The position numbers and the translations under genes are program-made. A DNA stretch of 64,000 nt from an uncultured Tateyamaria sp. Lineage in GTDB: Bacteria > Pseudomonadota > Alphaproteobacteria > Rhodobacterales > Rhodobacteraceae. Positions 57,043 to 64,000 of this stretch are shown piece by piece. Within the stretch, counting starts at the first letter, position 1. Every line of letters begins with the position of its first letter. A model generated the notes under the pieces. That model was not told where the DNA came from. It saw nothing but the letters and a program-made list of their open reading frames with translations, and searched no databases. Location of the stretch: contig NZ_CANKXW010000005.1 of assembly GCF_947487805.1 (NCBI RefSeq), positions 124,001 to 188,000 on the forward strand, written 5' to 3'.

Positions 57043-57177
57043 CCTGATGCGCGCCGGTTGCCGCCTGTCATGGACGTCTGGGCGGCAACGGGACGGCGAC
57101 GGGGCGGGTGCCATTGTCCCCCCAAAAACGGCATCCGCGCCGGCGCCGCCAAAACGCCCCAAACATGCCCCGATTGG

Positions 57178-57287
57178 GTAAACAGTCGTTAACCATTGCG
57201 GGGTCATATGAAGCCAGACACGGGCAGCGTATTGGCCCGCTTCGATTTAGCGAGTACCGGCGGAGGCGAAAGCCTCCGCTTTTTTTT
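57178..57287 (+). ncRNA. Candidate small transcript with very strong terminator
   Basis: GCGGAGGC at 57260-57267 pairs with GCCTCCGC at 57272-57279 around a GAAA tetraloop, followed by eight T at 57280-57287. This is the strongest intrinsic terminator in the window. A near CtrA box (GTAA-N7-TTAACC, 57178-57194) lies about 70 bp upstream. No convincing gene lies between, so a small RNA of about 60-90 nt, or a leader with attenuation, is possible. A short ORF crossing it reads through the terminator and is unlikely. Confidence 0.45.
57260..57287 (+). terminator. Intrinsic terminator with GAAA loop and T8
   Basis: An 8-bp perfect GC stem (57260-57267 with 57272-57279) closes on a GAAA tetraloop and is followed by eight T. 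It ends either the 26-codon ORF transcript (stop 57042) or a separate small RNA. Confidence 0.85.
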
Positions 57288-57585
57288 AAGCGTACGGCCA
57301 TGCCGTGCGCGTAACCCGGCAGCGTATCACGCAGTGATGCGCGAGAGGGTTTGCTGCAATTCCTGCGCTACACTGCACCAAGTCCATTTGAGCAATGAAT
57401 TCCAGGGCGGAATCAAGGCCGTAGGCCGCCGCCCCATCGCCGGGCCGCCCCCCGGCACGGCGATATGGTTGGTGTATGCGCGCCGCTCGGATCGAAGATG
57501 TACGTGGCAGCCATAAAGCTCTGCCGCACAAAGGTCGGATCGCCGCCCCGCGGCCCATTGACGTGTAAACTCAAGAAAGAAAAAC
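57288..57585 (-). pseudogene. GC-rich region with decayed minus-strand frames
   Basis: No full gene is seen. Two different minus-strand frames carry protein-like pieces in series, one of them containing GGDPTFVRQSFMAATYIFDP, before stops. This suggests a broken gene or frameshifted remnant. No family was recognised, so its identity is open. GC content drops sharply near 57560, where the AT-rich NYN gene region begins. Confidence 0.3.
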
Positions 57586-58401
57586 CTACGAATGCAAGAG
57601 ATGAGAGAACCCAGGTTCAACAAAAGGCTCTAACTGCAGCCACAGTTTGAGATCATCTAATTTATGCGATGTGAAACAAGGCAACGGGCTATTGTCCAGC
57701 TTGACTGCGAATTCATTGTTCAAACGAAAAATTTCGAATTCATTTTTCGTAGTGCTGAAGTTTTGTTCGTGTTTCGTTGCTTGCCACCTGTGGGAAACAT
57801 CAGGGTTCATGCGAACGGTGCTTCGTTCACGTTTTAGCGCCTCATAAATCCAAAGTTTATTCATCCAAACATATCTGTCTGCGGAAGCTCTCAAACTGGG
57901 AGCAACTTCTCCTTTCTCGGGGTTTGCAAATGATGCAACGCTGATTTGAGTGCCCGAGTCAGCGACTGCCTGAACCAAAGGTAGGAAATCGCCATCCCCT
58001 GCATACAACGTTGCGCTCTTCATAACTCCTGAATACGCCAATTTTGTTGCATCAATAGCTAGCTGAACGTCGACGCCTTGCTGTTTAATTTTTTTGCCCT
58101 TTTTCGTCAGTTTCCCGAGTTTGACAATAAATCCGTCAGTCCGTTCTAAATCTACTACGTCTTTAGGTTTGCTTCGTTCGTCTTCGGTCGCTGCATAGGC
58201 ATAGCATCTGTGATGGCCAAAGTTCTGGAAAAGCCGATGAAATTCGATGTCGCCAGCGTCCTCTTCGGAGATTGCAAGATCACTTAGAATTGTGTTCAGT
58301 GATTTCCGTACGTTATCGACGTCTATAAAGCCAAAACTGGGAGAATTGTTCTGATTTGGTGTCCCCACACTGCGAAGAAAACGCTCCCGATCGCTAAACA
58401 T
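57586..58401 (-). CDS. NYN-domain protein (putative ribonuclease), AT-rich
   Basis: The 271-residue protein has an NYN (PIN-like) domain over about residues 20-185. Acidic motifs fit the family: FIDVDN (D27, D29, N30), GVDVQLAID (D111, D117) and AGDGDFLPLV (D136, D138). A C-terminal part of about 85 residues has no recognised domain. NYN proteins are usually Mg2+-dependent RNases. ATG 58401 lies inside the last codons of parE, with GGAGG just before. The base composition is far more AT-rich than its neighbours, a sign of recent transfer. Confidence 0.82.
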   Translation of the reverse strand: MFSDRERFLRSVGTPNQNNSPSFGFIDVDNVRKSLNTILSDLAISEEDAGDIEFHRLFQNFGHHRCYAYAATEDERSKPKDVVDLERTDGFIVKLGKLTKKGKKIKQQGVDVQLAIDATKLAYSGVMKSATLYAGDGDFLPLVQAVADSGTQISVASFANPEKGEVAPSLRASADRYVWMNKLWIYEALKRERSTVRMNPDVSHRWQATKHEQNFSTTKNEFEIFRLNNEFAVKLDNSPLPCFTSHKLDDLKLWLQLEPFVEPGFSHLLHS

Positions 58402-60352
58402 CCAACTCCTCCACAAACCGCGCGTTCTCCTGGATGTACTGAAACCGCATCTCCGGTTTCTTACCCATCAGGCGCTCGACCAGATCACCGGTCTCGCCCG
58501 GTTCATCCTCGTCGATCGACACGCGGATCAGTTTGCGCGTCGCGGGGTTCATGGTGGTGTCCTTCAGATCTTTCGCGTCCATCTCGCCCAGACCCTTGAA
58601 GCGTGAGACGTCGATCTTGCCCTTGCCACCCAGACCGGTCTCCATGAGCGCAGTCTTTTCCGCCTCATCCAGGCAATAGACGCGCCGCGCGCCTTGGGTC
58701 AGGCGGAACAGGGGCGGGCAGGCGAGGTAGAGGTGGCCCGCATCGATCATGGGCCGCATCTGGGTGTAGAAAAACGTCATCAGCAGGGCCGCGATATGCG
58801 CGCCGTCCACATCCGCATCCGTCATGATGATGACCTTGTCATAGCGCAGATCGTCGATGTTGAACTTGGTGCCCAGGCCCACGCCCAGGGCCTGCGTCAG
58901 GTCCGAGATTTCGGCGTTCGAGCCCAGTTTCGACGACGCCGCCCCCAGCACGTTCAGGATCTTGCCCCGCAGCGGCAACAGCGCCTGCGTCTTGCGGTCC
59001 CGCGCCATCTTGGCCGACCCACCGGCGGAATCCCCCTCGACGATGAACAGCTCGGTGCCGTCGCGCGTGGCACTCGAACAATCAACCAGCTTGCCGGGCA
59101 GGCGCAGCTTCTTGGTGGCCGTCTTGCGCTGGGTCTCCTTTTCGGCCCGGCGGCGCAGGCGCTCTTCGGCGCGCAGCACGAGGAAATCGAGGATCGCGCC
59201 CGCGGATTTCGTATCCGCCGCCAGCCAGTTGTCAAAGTGGTCGCGCACGGCACTTTCGACCAGCCGCTGCGCTTCGACCGTGGCCAGCCGGTCCTTGGTC
59301 TGGCCCACGAATTCCGGCTCGCGGATGAAACAGCTGACCAGCGCACAACCGCCGGTGATCAGGTCATCGCGGGTGATCGTGCTGGCCTTCTTGTTGCCCG
59401 CCAACTCGCCATAGGCCTTGATCCCCTTGAGGATCGCGGCCCAGAACCCGGCCTCGTGCGTGCCGCCCTCGGGCGTGGGCACAGTGTTGCAATAGCTCTG
59501 GATGAACCCGTCGCGCGCAGGCGTCCAGTTGATCGCCCATTCGACCTTGCCCGGCACGTTGAACCGCTCCTGAAACTCCACCGTCCCGGCAAAGGGCGCC
59601 TCGGCATAGGTCGAGGCCGCCCCCAGCGTTTCGCGCAGGTAATCGGACAGGCCGCCGGGGAAATGGAACGTGGCCTCCTGCGGGGTGTCGCCATCGGCAA
59701 TGGCCGATTTCCAGCGGATCTCGACGCCCGAAAACAGGTACGCCTTGGACCGCACCATCTTGAGCAGGCGCGCGGGCTTGAAGGTATGGGTGCCAAAGAT
59801 CTCGGGGTCCGCATGGAACGTCACGGTCGTGCCGCGCCGGTTCGGCGCTGCGCCCACCTGTTCCACCGGGCCCAGCGGCAGGCCCCGCGAAAACCGCTGT
59901 TCAAACAGCGCCTTGTTGCGCGCCACCTGCACCACCATCGTGTCCGACAGCGCGTTGACCACCGACGCGCCCACACCGTGCAGACCGCCCGAGGTCTGGT
60001 AGGCCTTGCCCGAGAATTTGCCGCCCGCGTGCAGCGTACACAGGATCACCTCAAGCGCGGACTTGTCGGGAAACTTGGGGTGCGGATCAATCGGGATGCC
60101 CCGGCCATTGTCACGCACCGTCACCGCGTAATCGGCGTGCAGTTCCACCTCGATCCGCGTGGCATGTCCGGCCACCGCCTCGTCCATGGAGTTGTCGAGC
60201 ACCTCGGCCACCATGTGGTGCAGCGCCCGTTCATCGGTGCCGCCGATATACATGCCGGGGCGCTTGCGGACAGGCTCCAGCCCCTCCAACACCTCGATCG
60301 ACGATGCATCATAGTCCGAAGCCGCGCCGGCCCCGCTCAATAGATCTGTCAT
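58394..60352 (-). CDS. parE: DNA topoisomerase IV subunit B
   Basis: The 652-residue type IIA topoisomerase ATPase subunit decatenates chromosomes together with ParC. The GHKL ATPase motifs are EVLDNSMDEAVAGHA, VRDNGRGIPIDPHP and TSGGLHGVGASVVNALS. The TOPRIM part has EGDSAGGSAKMARDR and DADVDGAHIAALL. The N-terminus (SIEVLEGLEPVRKRPGMYIGG) and length favour ParE rather than GyrB. Its last codons overlap the start of the NYN gene by 8 bp. Confidence 0.95.
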   Translation of the reverse strand: MTDLLSGAGAASDYDASSIEVLEGLEPVRKRPGMYIGGTDERALHHMVAEVLDNSMDEAVAGHATRIEVELHADYAVTVRDNGRGIPIDPHPKFPDKSALEVILCTLHAGGKFSGKAYQTSGGLHGVGASVVNALSDTMVVQVARNKALFEQRFSRGLPLGPVEQVGAAPNRRGTTVTFHADPEIFGTHTFKPARLLKMVRSKAYLFSGVEIRWKSAIADGDTPQEATFHFPGGLSDYLRETLGAASTYAEAPFAGTVEFQERFNVPGKVEWAINWTPARDGFIQSYCNTVPTPEGGTHEAGFWAAILKGIKAYGELAGNKKASTITRDDLITGGCALVSCFIREPEFVGQTKDRLATVEAQRLVESAVRDHFDNWLAADTKSAGAILDFLVLRAEERLRRRAEKETQRKTATKKLRLPGKLVDCSSATRDGTELFIVEGDSAGGSAKMARDRKTQALLPLRGKILNVLGAASSKLGSNAEISDLTQALGVGLGTKFNIDDLRYDKVIIMTDADVDGAHIAALLMTFFYTQMRPMIDAGHLYLACPPLFRLTQGARRVYCLDEAEKTALMETGLGGKGKIDVSRFKGLGEMDAKDLKDTTMNPATRKLIRVSIDEDEPGETGDLVERLMGKKPEMRFQYIQENARFVEELDV

Positions 60353-60443
60353 GGCAGCTGCTCTTTTTCATTGGTTGAGGCGCAGTATGCCAGAGCCGGG
60401 CAGAGGGGGGAAGGGTGCGCGTGCCGCCGCTCAGCCCCGCCGA

Positions 60444-61118
60444 TCAGCCCGGCCAGTGCGTGCCGAGCCCGTGATGCCTTTGCTGTTCCGCCACCATTTC
60501 CTTGTACCGCGCCATCTTGTGATCAAAGCGCAGGAATTTCTTGTCGCCGCTGCCGGAATGGATTTCGCCCAGGTGCTGAAATGACGAGGGCAGGTCGCAC
60601 ACCCGGTCATCATCGCGGTTGAGGCACAGGCATTTGGAGGCAGGCGCAGGCACGGCCACGCCGCGCGTGACCCGCGGTGCGGCAAAGGCGATGCCGTGCA
60701 CATCGTGGGTGCGCACAAGGATCTGCGTCGCCGCCGCACCCAGCGAATGGCCCATGATGAATTTCGGGTGGTGCCCCTTGGTCTTCATCCAGTCGGCGAT
60801 GACCTTGGCATGTTTCATGAACCCTTGGTGCCAGACCACATTGCCGGCGCCCCATTTTTCGGTCAGTTCGTCATTCAGCCGGTATTTCTTGCCGCCAAAG
60901 TTCAGCGCGCGCAGGTTGAACATCACGTAATCCGCGACCGAATTCGATCCGGGGATGATCAGGATGTTCTGCTTGGTGAAAATGGCCTGCACGTGGCGGT
61001 CGTCGAGTTTGTCCTTGATGCTCGATGTCAGCGCGTTCTTGGCCGCCGGTCTGCGGAAAATCTCGTAGGAGGCTTCGACCATCTTGGCGGCCAGTGCAAT
61101 GTCGTATCTAAAGCTCAA
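60444..61118 (-). CDS. Class-3 lipase-like protein
   Basis: The 224-residue protein has an alpha/beta-hydrolase core. GHSLGAAATQI (about 111-121) contains the nucleophile serine of class 3 lipases, ILIIPGSNSVADYV (about 51-64) precedes it, and DDDRVCDLPSS supplies the probable acidic residue and DHK the later histidine. It has no signal peptide. A TTG at 61118 is used with AGGGA upstream; the next ATG is 61082. Its substrate is unknown. Confidence 0.75.
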   Translation of the reverse strand: MSFRYDIALAAKMVEASYEIFRRPAAKNALTSSIKDKLDDRHVQAIFTKQNILIIPGSNSVADYVMFNLRALNFGGKKYRLNDELTEKWGAGNVVWHQGFMKHAKVIADWMKTKGHHPKFIMGHSLGAAATQILVRTHDVHGIAFAAPRVTRGVAVPAPASKCLCLNRDDDRVCDLPSSFQHLGEIHSGSGDKKFLRFDHKMARYKEMVAEQQRHHGLGTHWPG

Positions 61119-61196
61119 TGCTATCCGTCCCTTGCAAAATTTCCGCGACTATGGCGCGAAACCGCAGGCCTGTGAAGGCCGCGCGACGCCCTTGCC

Positions 61197-62060
61197 TCAG
61201 CGCAGCCAGTCGCGGATGTGATCTGCAATCTTTTCGGGCTGTTGGTGCAGCAGCCAGTGGTCCGCGCCGGGGATCTCGATGCGGGTGAGGTCCGGGGCAA
61301 ACGCCTCCAGCCCCTCGGTCGAGACGGGCAGCAACGCGGTATCTCCGTCCCCCCAGATCAACAGATGCGGGCAGCGCACGCGCAACCGCTCCAGCGGCAG
61401 GTCGGGCATGGGCGCGGGCACGCCCGGATCGGCCACCACCAGCGGTGAGGCGCGATACCAGTTGATCATGCCGCGCAGGCCCGATTGCCGCCACACGGCC
61501 TTGTAATCCTCGGCGCGGGCGGGGGGCATCCAGTCGAGGCTCATCTTGGCGGAAAACAGGGTCAGCAGCCGCTCGAAGTCATTTGCGGCCAGTGCGGCGT
61601 CGGATGTGGGGCGGCGCAGGGCGTTGATATATTGCGACGCCTCCGATTGCGCCCCGCCCGACGCCATGGCGCGCTGGAACGGGACGGGATGCACGCCGTT
61701 GGCGATGATCAGGTGCGACACCAGCTCGGGCCGGAACATGGCCAGCCCATAGGCCACGGACGCCCCCCAGTCGTGGCCCATCACGATGACCGGCCCATCC
61801 GTGCCGATCAACGCGGCCATGTCCCCCACCAGATGTTGCAGGGCATAGTCCGCCACGTCCTCTGGCGCATAGCTCGCCCCATATCCCCGCTGGTCCGGCG
61901 CGATGCAGTGAAAGTCGTCCTGCAACGCGGTGGCGATCTCGTCCCACGCGCCGCCATACTCGGGAAAACCGTGCAGCATCAGGATCTTTGGCTGCCCTTT
62001 GCTACCCCATTCGCGCACCGTGAAAGGGTGACCGCCCAGCTGCCTCTGCCCAACCCGCAT
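61197..62060 (-). CDS. Alpha/beta hydrolase (epoxide-hydrolase-like)
   Basis: The 287-residue protein has the classic alpha/beta hydrolase set: LMLHGFPEYGGAWDEI (about 28-43), APDQRGYGAS (about 54-63), MGHDWGASVAYG with an aspartate nucleophile (about 95-106) and DHWLLHQQPE with the catalytic histidine. The aspartate nucleophile and HGFPE point to epoxide hydrolases or haloalkane dehalogenases. ATG 62060 overlaps the stop of the gene upstream (TGATG), so the two hydrolases are coupled. Confidence 0.87.
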   Translation of the reverse strand: MRVGQRQLGGHPFTVREWGSKGQPKILMLHGFPEYGGAWDEIATALQDDFHCIAPDQRGYGASYAPEDVADYALQHLVGDMAALIGTDGPVIVMGHDWGASVAYGLAMFRPELVSHLIIANGVHPVPFQRAMASGGAQSEASQYINALRRPTSDAALAANDFERLLTLFSAKMSLDWMPPARAEDYKAVWRQSGLRGMINWYRASPLVVADPGVPAPMPDLPLERLRVRCPHLLIWGDGDTALLPVSTEGLEAFAPDLTRIEIPGADHWLLHQQPEKIADHIRDWLR

Positions 62061-63355
62061 CACTGATCCTTTGCCTTGCTTTCAAACCGCAGCCCCTTGG
62101 CCGTGCGCGGCGCAAACCCCGCCCAATAGGTGTGGTCCTCGGTCGGCGCGCCCGTGTCGTCCAGATCCACAAGGCCCGCATCCGCGTCGGTGATCAGGTC
62201 AAGATAGGGCGCCATCTCCGCATCCTGCTTCAGGTGTATGCCCAGAAAGGCCGTGGCGAAATGCTGCGCGATGTTGTTCATCCGCACCGTGTCCCAGACC
62301 GCGTCCGCATAATGCTCGAACGGCACGAAATCGAGACCCTCCACCGGCGTCCAGCTTTCTGCCGGGGCGGGCATCGGGGCGGCGGCATTGTGGTTTGCAC
62401 GCTCAAAGGTCAGCAAATGGCGCGCGGTGCCCACGGCACCGTCAAAGATCCCGCGGATCGCGTCATAGACCGACACGTCATCCGCGCCCCCCGCCATCAG
62501 CATGGTCGGCACCCGCAGGCCCGCCAGACCATTGGTGTCCCAGAACCCCGCATTATTGCCCCAGGGACCAATGGCAATGACGGCCTTGATCCGCGGATCC
62601 ATCAACGCCTCGTGGCTGTCGGACATCGCCATATGCTGGGCCAACAGACCATTGGGCGTGCCCCAGCTATATTCGGTCGAGGCCTCGGTCACCCCCGCAC
62701 CCCCAAGGATCAGCGCACCATACCCCCCCATGGAATAGCCGATGACGCCCGTGTTCCCGGCATCCACGATATCGCCGATCGGGCCGTCCAGACCGGCCAT
62801 GTAATCCACCACAAAGGCCTGATCGAGCGGACGGTTCAACAGGGTCGACCCAAAGGCCGCCTGATCCGAATAGGTGCTGTCGGTGTGGTCAATCGCAACG
62901 GTGACATAGCCTTTGGACGCAAGGTTCTCGCCCAGATGGCTCATCAGATAGCGGTTGCCGGGATAGCCGTGGCTGATCACCACCAGCGGATAGCGCGCGC
63001 CGCTGGCCGGGGCCGCATCCCGCGCCGCACGGCCCGTCAGCGTGACCTGCGTGACACCGTCCCGCAAGATGGCGGTATACGTGCCGCCCGGGGTCGTGTC
63101 AGCGGCGGCGGGGTACCACACCTCCAGCGTCAGCGGACGGTCATAGAGCGGCACGTTGTCCCCATCGATGCTCAGCACGTCGATACTGCCGGGAATGACG
63201 GTCTCGACAGTCCGCACCCCGATGGGCAGATCCCCATAGGCCGCAAGCGCCGGCGCATCGGGACGGATCTGGTCAATGGGATTGGCGCCAGCGGTCGCGG
63301 CTACGGTGGCAACGCCTGCGGCCAGCGCCGCAACAGGTCGGATCGAGGGGCTCAT
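62060..63355 (-). CDS. Exported alpha/beta hydrolase (dienelactone/PAF-AH-like)
   Basis: The 431-residue protein has a signal peptide (about 1-24) and an alpha/beta hydrolase domain. PLVVISHGYPGNRYL, VIGYSMGGYGALILGGAG with the nucleophile serine, and the region near FERANHNAAAP with a histidine are visible. This is related to platelet-activating-factor acetylhydrolases and dienelactone hydrolases. It is probably periplasmic. The start is 63355; ATG 63412 would prepend 19 residues. It is the first of two coupled hydrolase genes. Confidence 0.8.
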   Translation of the reverse strand: MSPSIRPVAALAAGVATVAATAGANPIDQIRPDAPALAAYGDLPIGVRTVETVIPGSIDVLSIDGDNVPLYDRPLTLEVWYPAAADTTPGGTYTAILRDGVTQVTLTGRAARDAAPASGARYPLVVISHGYPGNRYLMSHLGENLASKGYVTVAIDHTDSTYSDQAAFGSTLLNRPLDQAFVVDYMAGLDGPIGDIVDAGNTGVIGYSMGGYGALILGGAGVTEASTEYSWGTPNGLLAQHMAMSDSHEALMDPRIKAVIAIGPWGNNAGFWDTNGLAGLRVPTMLMAGGADDVSVYDAIRGIFDGAVGTARHLLTFERANHNAAAPMPAPAESWTPVEGLDFVPFEHYADAVWDTVRMNNIAQHFATAFLGIHLKQDAEMAPYLDLITDADAGLVDLDDTGAPTEDHTYWAGFAPRTAKGLRFESKAKDQ

Positions 63356-63544
63356 GTGTTCATGTCCTTGGCGGGCCATTCTGGCCGGGGATGTGCACGC
63401 AATTCGTTTCACCGACTACACACACAGTGTGACAGAGCCATGTGGGTCGGATCAACCGGGAAAGGCCAACCTGACCACGCGGTCTGGCGCTCATGTGAGG
63501 TCTACAGGGTTGAGACCGCACTGACCACTCGCTACATCTGCGTC

Positions 63545-64000
63545 ATGTCCATGCGCCTCCCCCCCGTTCTGGTCTCTGCCCTGCGTGCCACGCCGATTGC
63601 GGCGCTGGCCCTGATGCCACAGACCGCCGCCGCCCATCCACACGTCTTTGTGGACACGCAATTGACCGTCGTTGTGTCTGATGACGGACAGTTCGAGGGG
63701 ATCGAGGTCGCCTGGACCTATGACGATTTCTATTCCCTTCTGATCATGGCCGACATGCAGCTCGACAATGACGGCGACGGGCGGCTGCGCCCGGACGAGG
63801 TTCAGCGGCTGTCGGGCTTTGATCTGCAATGGGTCGACGGGTTTGCCGGTGACAGCTATGCGGAACGCAACGGGCACGCCATCGCGCTGGGCGCGCCGCA
63901 GGATCGCGGCGTCACGGTCGAAAACGGCCTGATCACCAGCCGCCATTTCCGCGCCGCCTCCGGTCCCGCCGACGGGGTGGTGATCAAGGCCTTCGACCCG
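63545..64000 (+). CDS. DUF1007 periplasmic protein, 5' part
   Basis: The frame is open from ATG 63545 to the window edge (152 residues so far). It starts with a signal peptide (ending QTAAAHP), followed by HPHVFVDTQLTVVVSDDGQF, characteristic of DUF1007 proteins. These are often next to NicO/RcnA-type nickel or cobalt transporters. An EF-hand-like loop, DNDGDGRLRPDE, lies near residues 78-89. The 132-bp gap before it holds GGTCT-N9-AGACC at 63499-63517. The 3' end lies outside the window. Confidence 0.85.
   Translation, partial: MSMRLPPVLVSALRATPIAALALMPQTAAAHPHVFVDTQLTVVVSDDGQFEGIEVAWTYDDFYSLLIMADMQLDNDGDGRLRPDEVQRLSGFDLQWVDGFAGDSYAERNGHAIALGAPQDRGVTVENGLITSRHFRAASGPADGVVIKAFDP

Noticed and set aside
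57196-57516. 106-codon plus-strand ORF crossing the T8 terminator
   Set aside because: It reads straight through a very strong terminator and has no domain or consistent composition.
57922-57935. TTTGCAAA inside the NYN gene as a PccR site
   Set aside because: It is a single copy inside AT-rich coding sequence, away from any promoter, and expected by chance there.
58694-60343. 549-codon plus-strand frame opposite parE
   Set aside because: It is antisense to parE, which has intact ATPase and TOPRIM motifs.

Overview
The window is a GC-rich chromosomal segment of an alphaproteobacterium, most probably of the Roseobacter group (Rhodobacteraceae/Roseobacteraceae). The basis is the gene content: a PccR-type regulator with a propionyl-CoA carboxylase/methylmalonyl-CoA mutase block, a betI-betC-betB-betA choline and choline-sulfate cluster, a short-form ProS beside lolCD, and an AI-2E transporter-hda-ppk-ppx unit. 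Genes are densely packed with many ATGA and TGATG start/stop overlaps. No rRNA, tRNA, CRISPR array or complete insertion sequence was seen. Genus and species cannot be assigned from the sequence alone.

Layout. 0.4-10.5 kb (mostly +): an XRE regulator, histidinol-phosphatase, 8-oxoguanine deaminase, a CAP-domain secreted protein and guanine deaminase (-), then MgtE, 5-formyl-THF cyclo-ligase, a YmdB-like phosphodiesterase, a drug/metabolite transporter and an SLC13-type carrier with RCK_C domains. 10.5-16.4 kb (-): a PAS protein, a flavin dehydrogenase with a bile-acid-symporter-family transporter, a second SLC13/RCK_C carrier and a glutathionyl-hydroquinone reductase. 16.6-25 kb (mainly +): YebC, an EamA transporter, betICBA, and a secreted nuclease.

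25-38.5 kb is the propionyl-CoA region: pccR (-), a Bcr/CflA-type transporter (-), pccB, a run of small genes (Rho_N-like protein, RidA, an unknown, a cupin, DUF6497, two small lipoproteins), pccA, a DUF4174 protein (-), a sulfotransferase-like protein and methylmalonyl-CoA mutase. PccB plus PccA carboxylate propionyl-CoA and the mutase isomerises the product to succinyl-CoA. Repeats of TTTGCAAA, the published PccR recognition sequence in Rhodobacter, lie in front of both pccR and pccB.

38.5-47.4 kb holds a VOC protein, GNAT acetyltransferase, DjlA-like co-chaperone and EEP-family nuclease/phosphatase, then the minus-strand unit AI-2E transporter-hda-ppk-ppx. 47.6-56.8 kb holds proS, a serine hydrolase, DUF2937, lolC/E-lolD, an RTX-like acidic repeat protein, an Ldh2-family dehydrogenase, a YdcZ-type transporter, a metallopeptidase-like lipoprotein and a hotdog thioesterase.

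56.8-58.4 kb is the most irregular part: a 26-codon membrane ORF, a candidate small transcript with a very strong terminator, a GC-rich stretch with decayed reading frames, and an AT-rich NYN-domain (putative RNase) gene whose start overlaps the end of parE. This looks like recently acquired DNA. 58.4-64 kb carries parE, a class-3 lipase-like protein, two alpha/beta hydrolases and a DUF1007 protein that runs off the window.

The strongest leads are the PccR operator arrays, the NYN gene beside parE, the hairpin that buries the ribosome binding site of the Ldh2-family gene, and the internally duplicated RTX protein with a perfect pentapeptide array. None proves a wholly new system.
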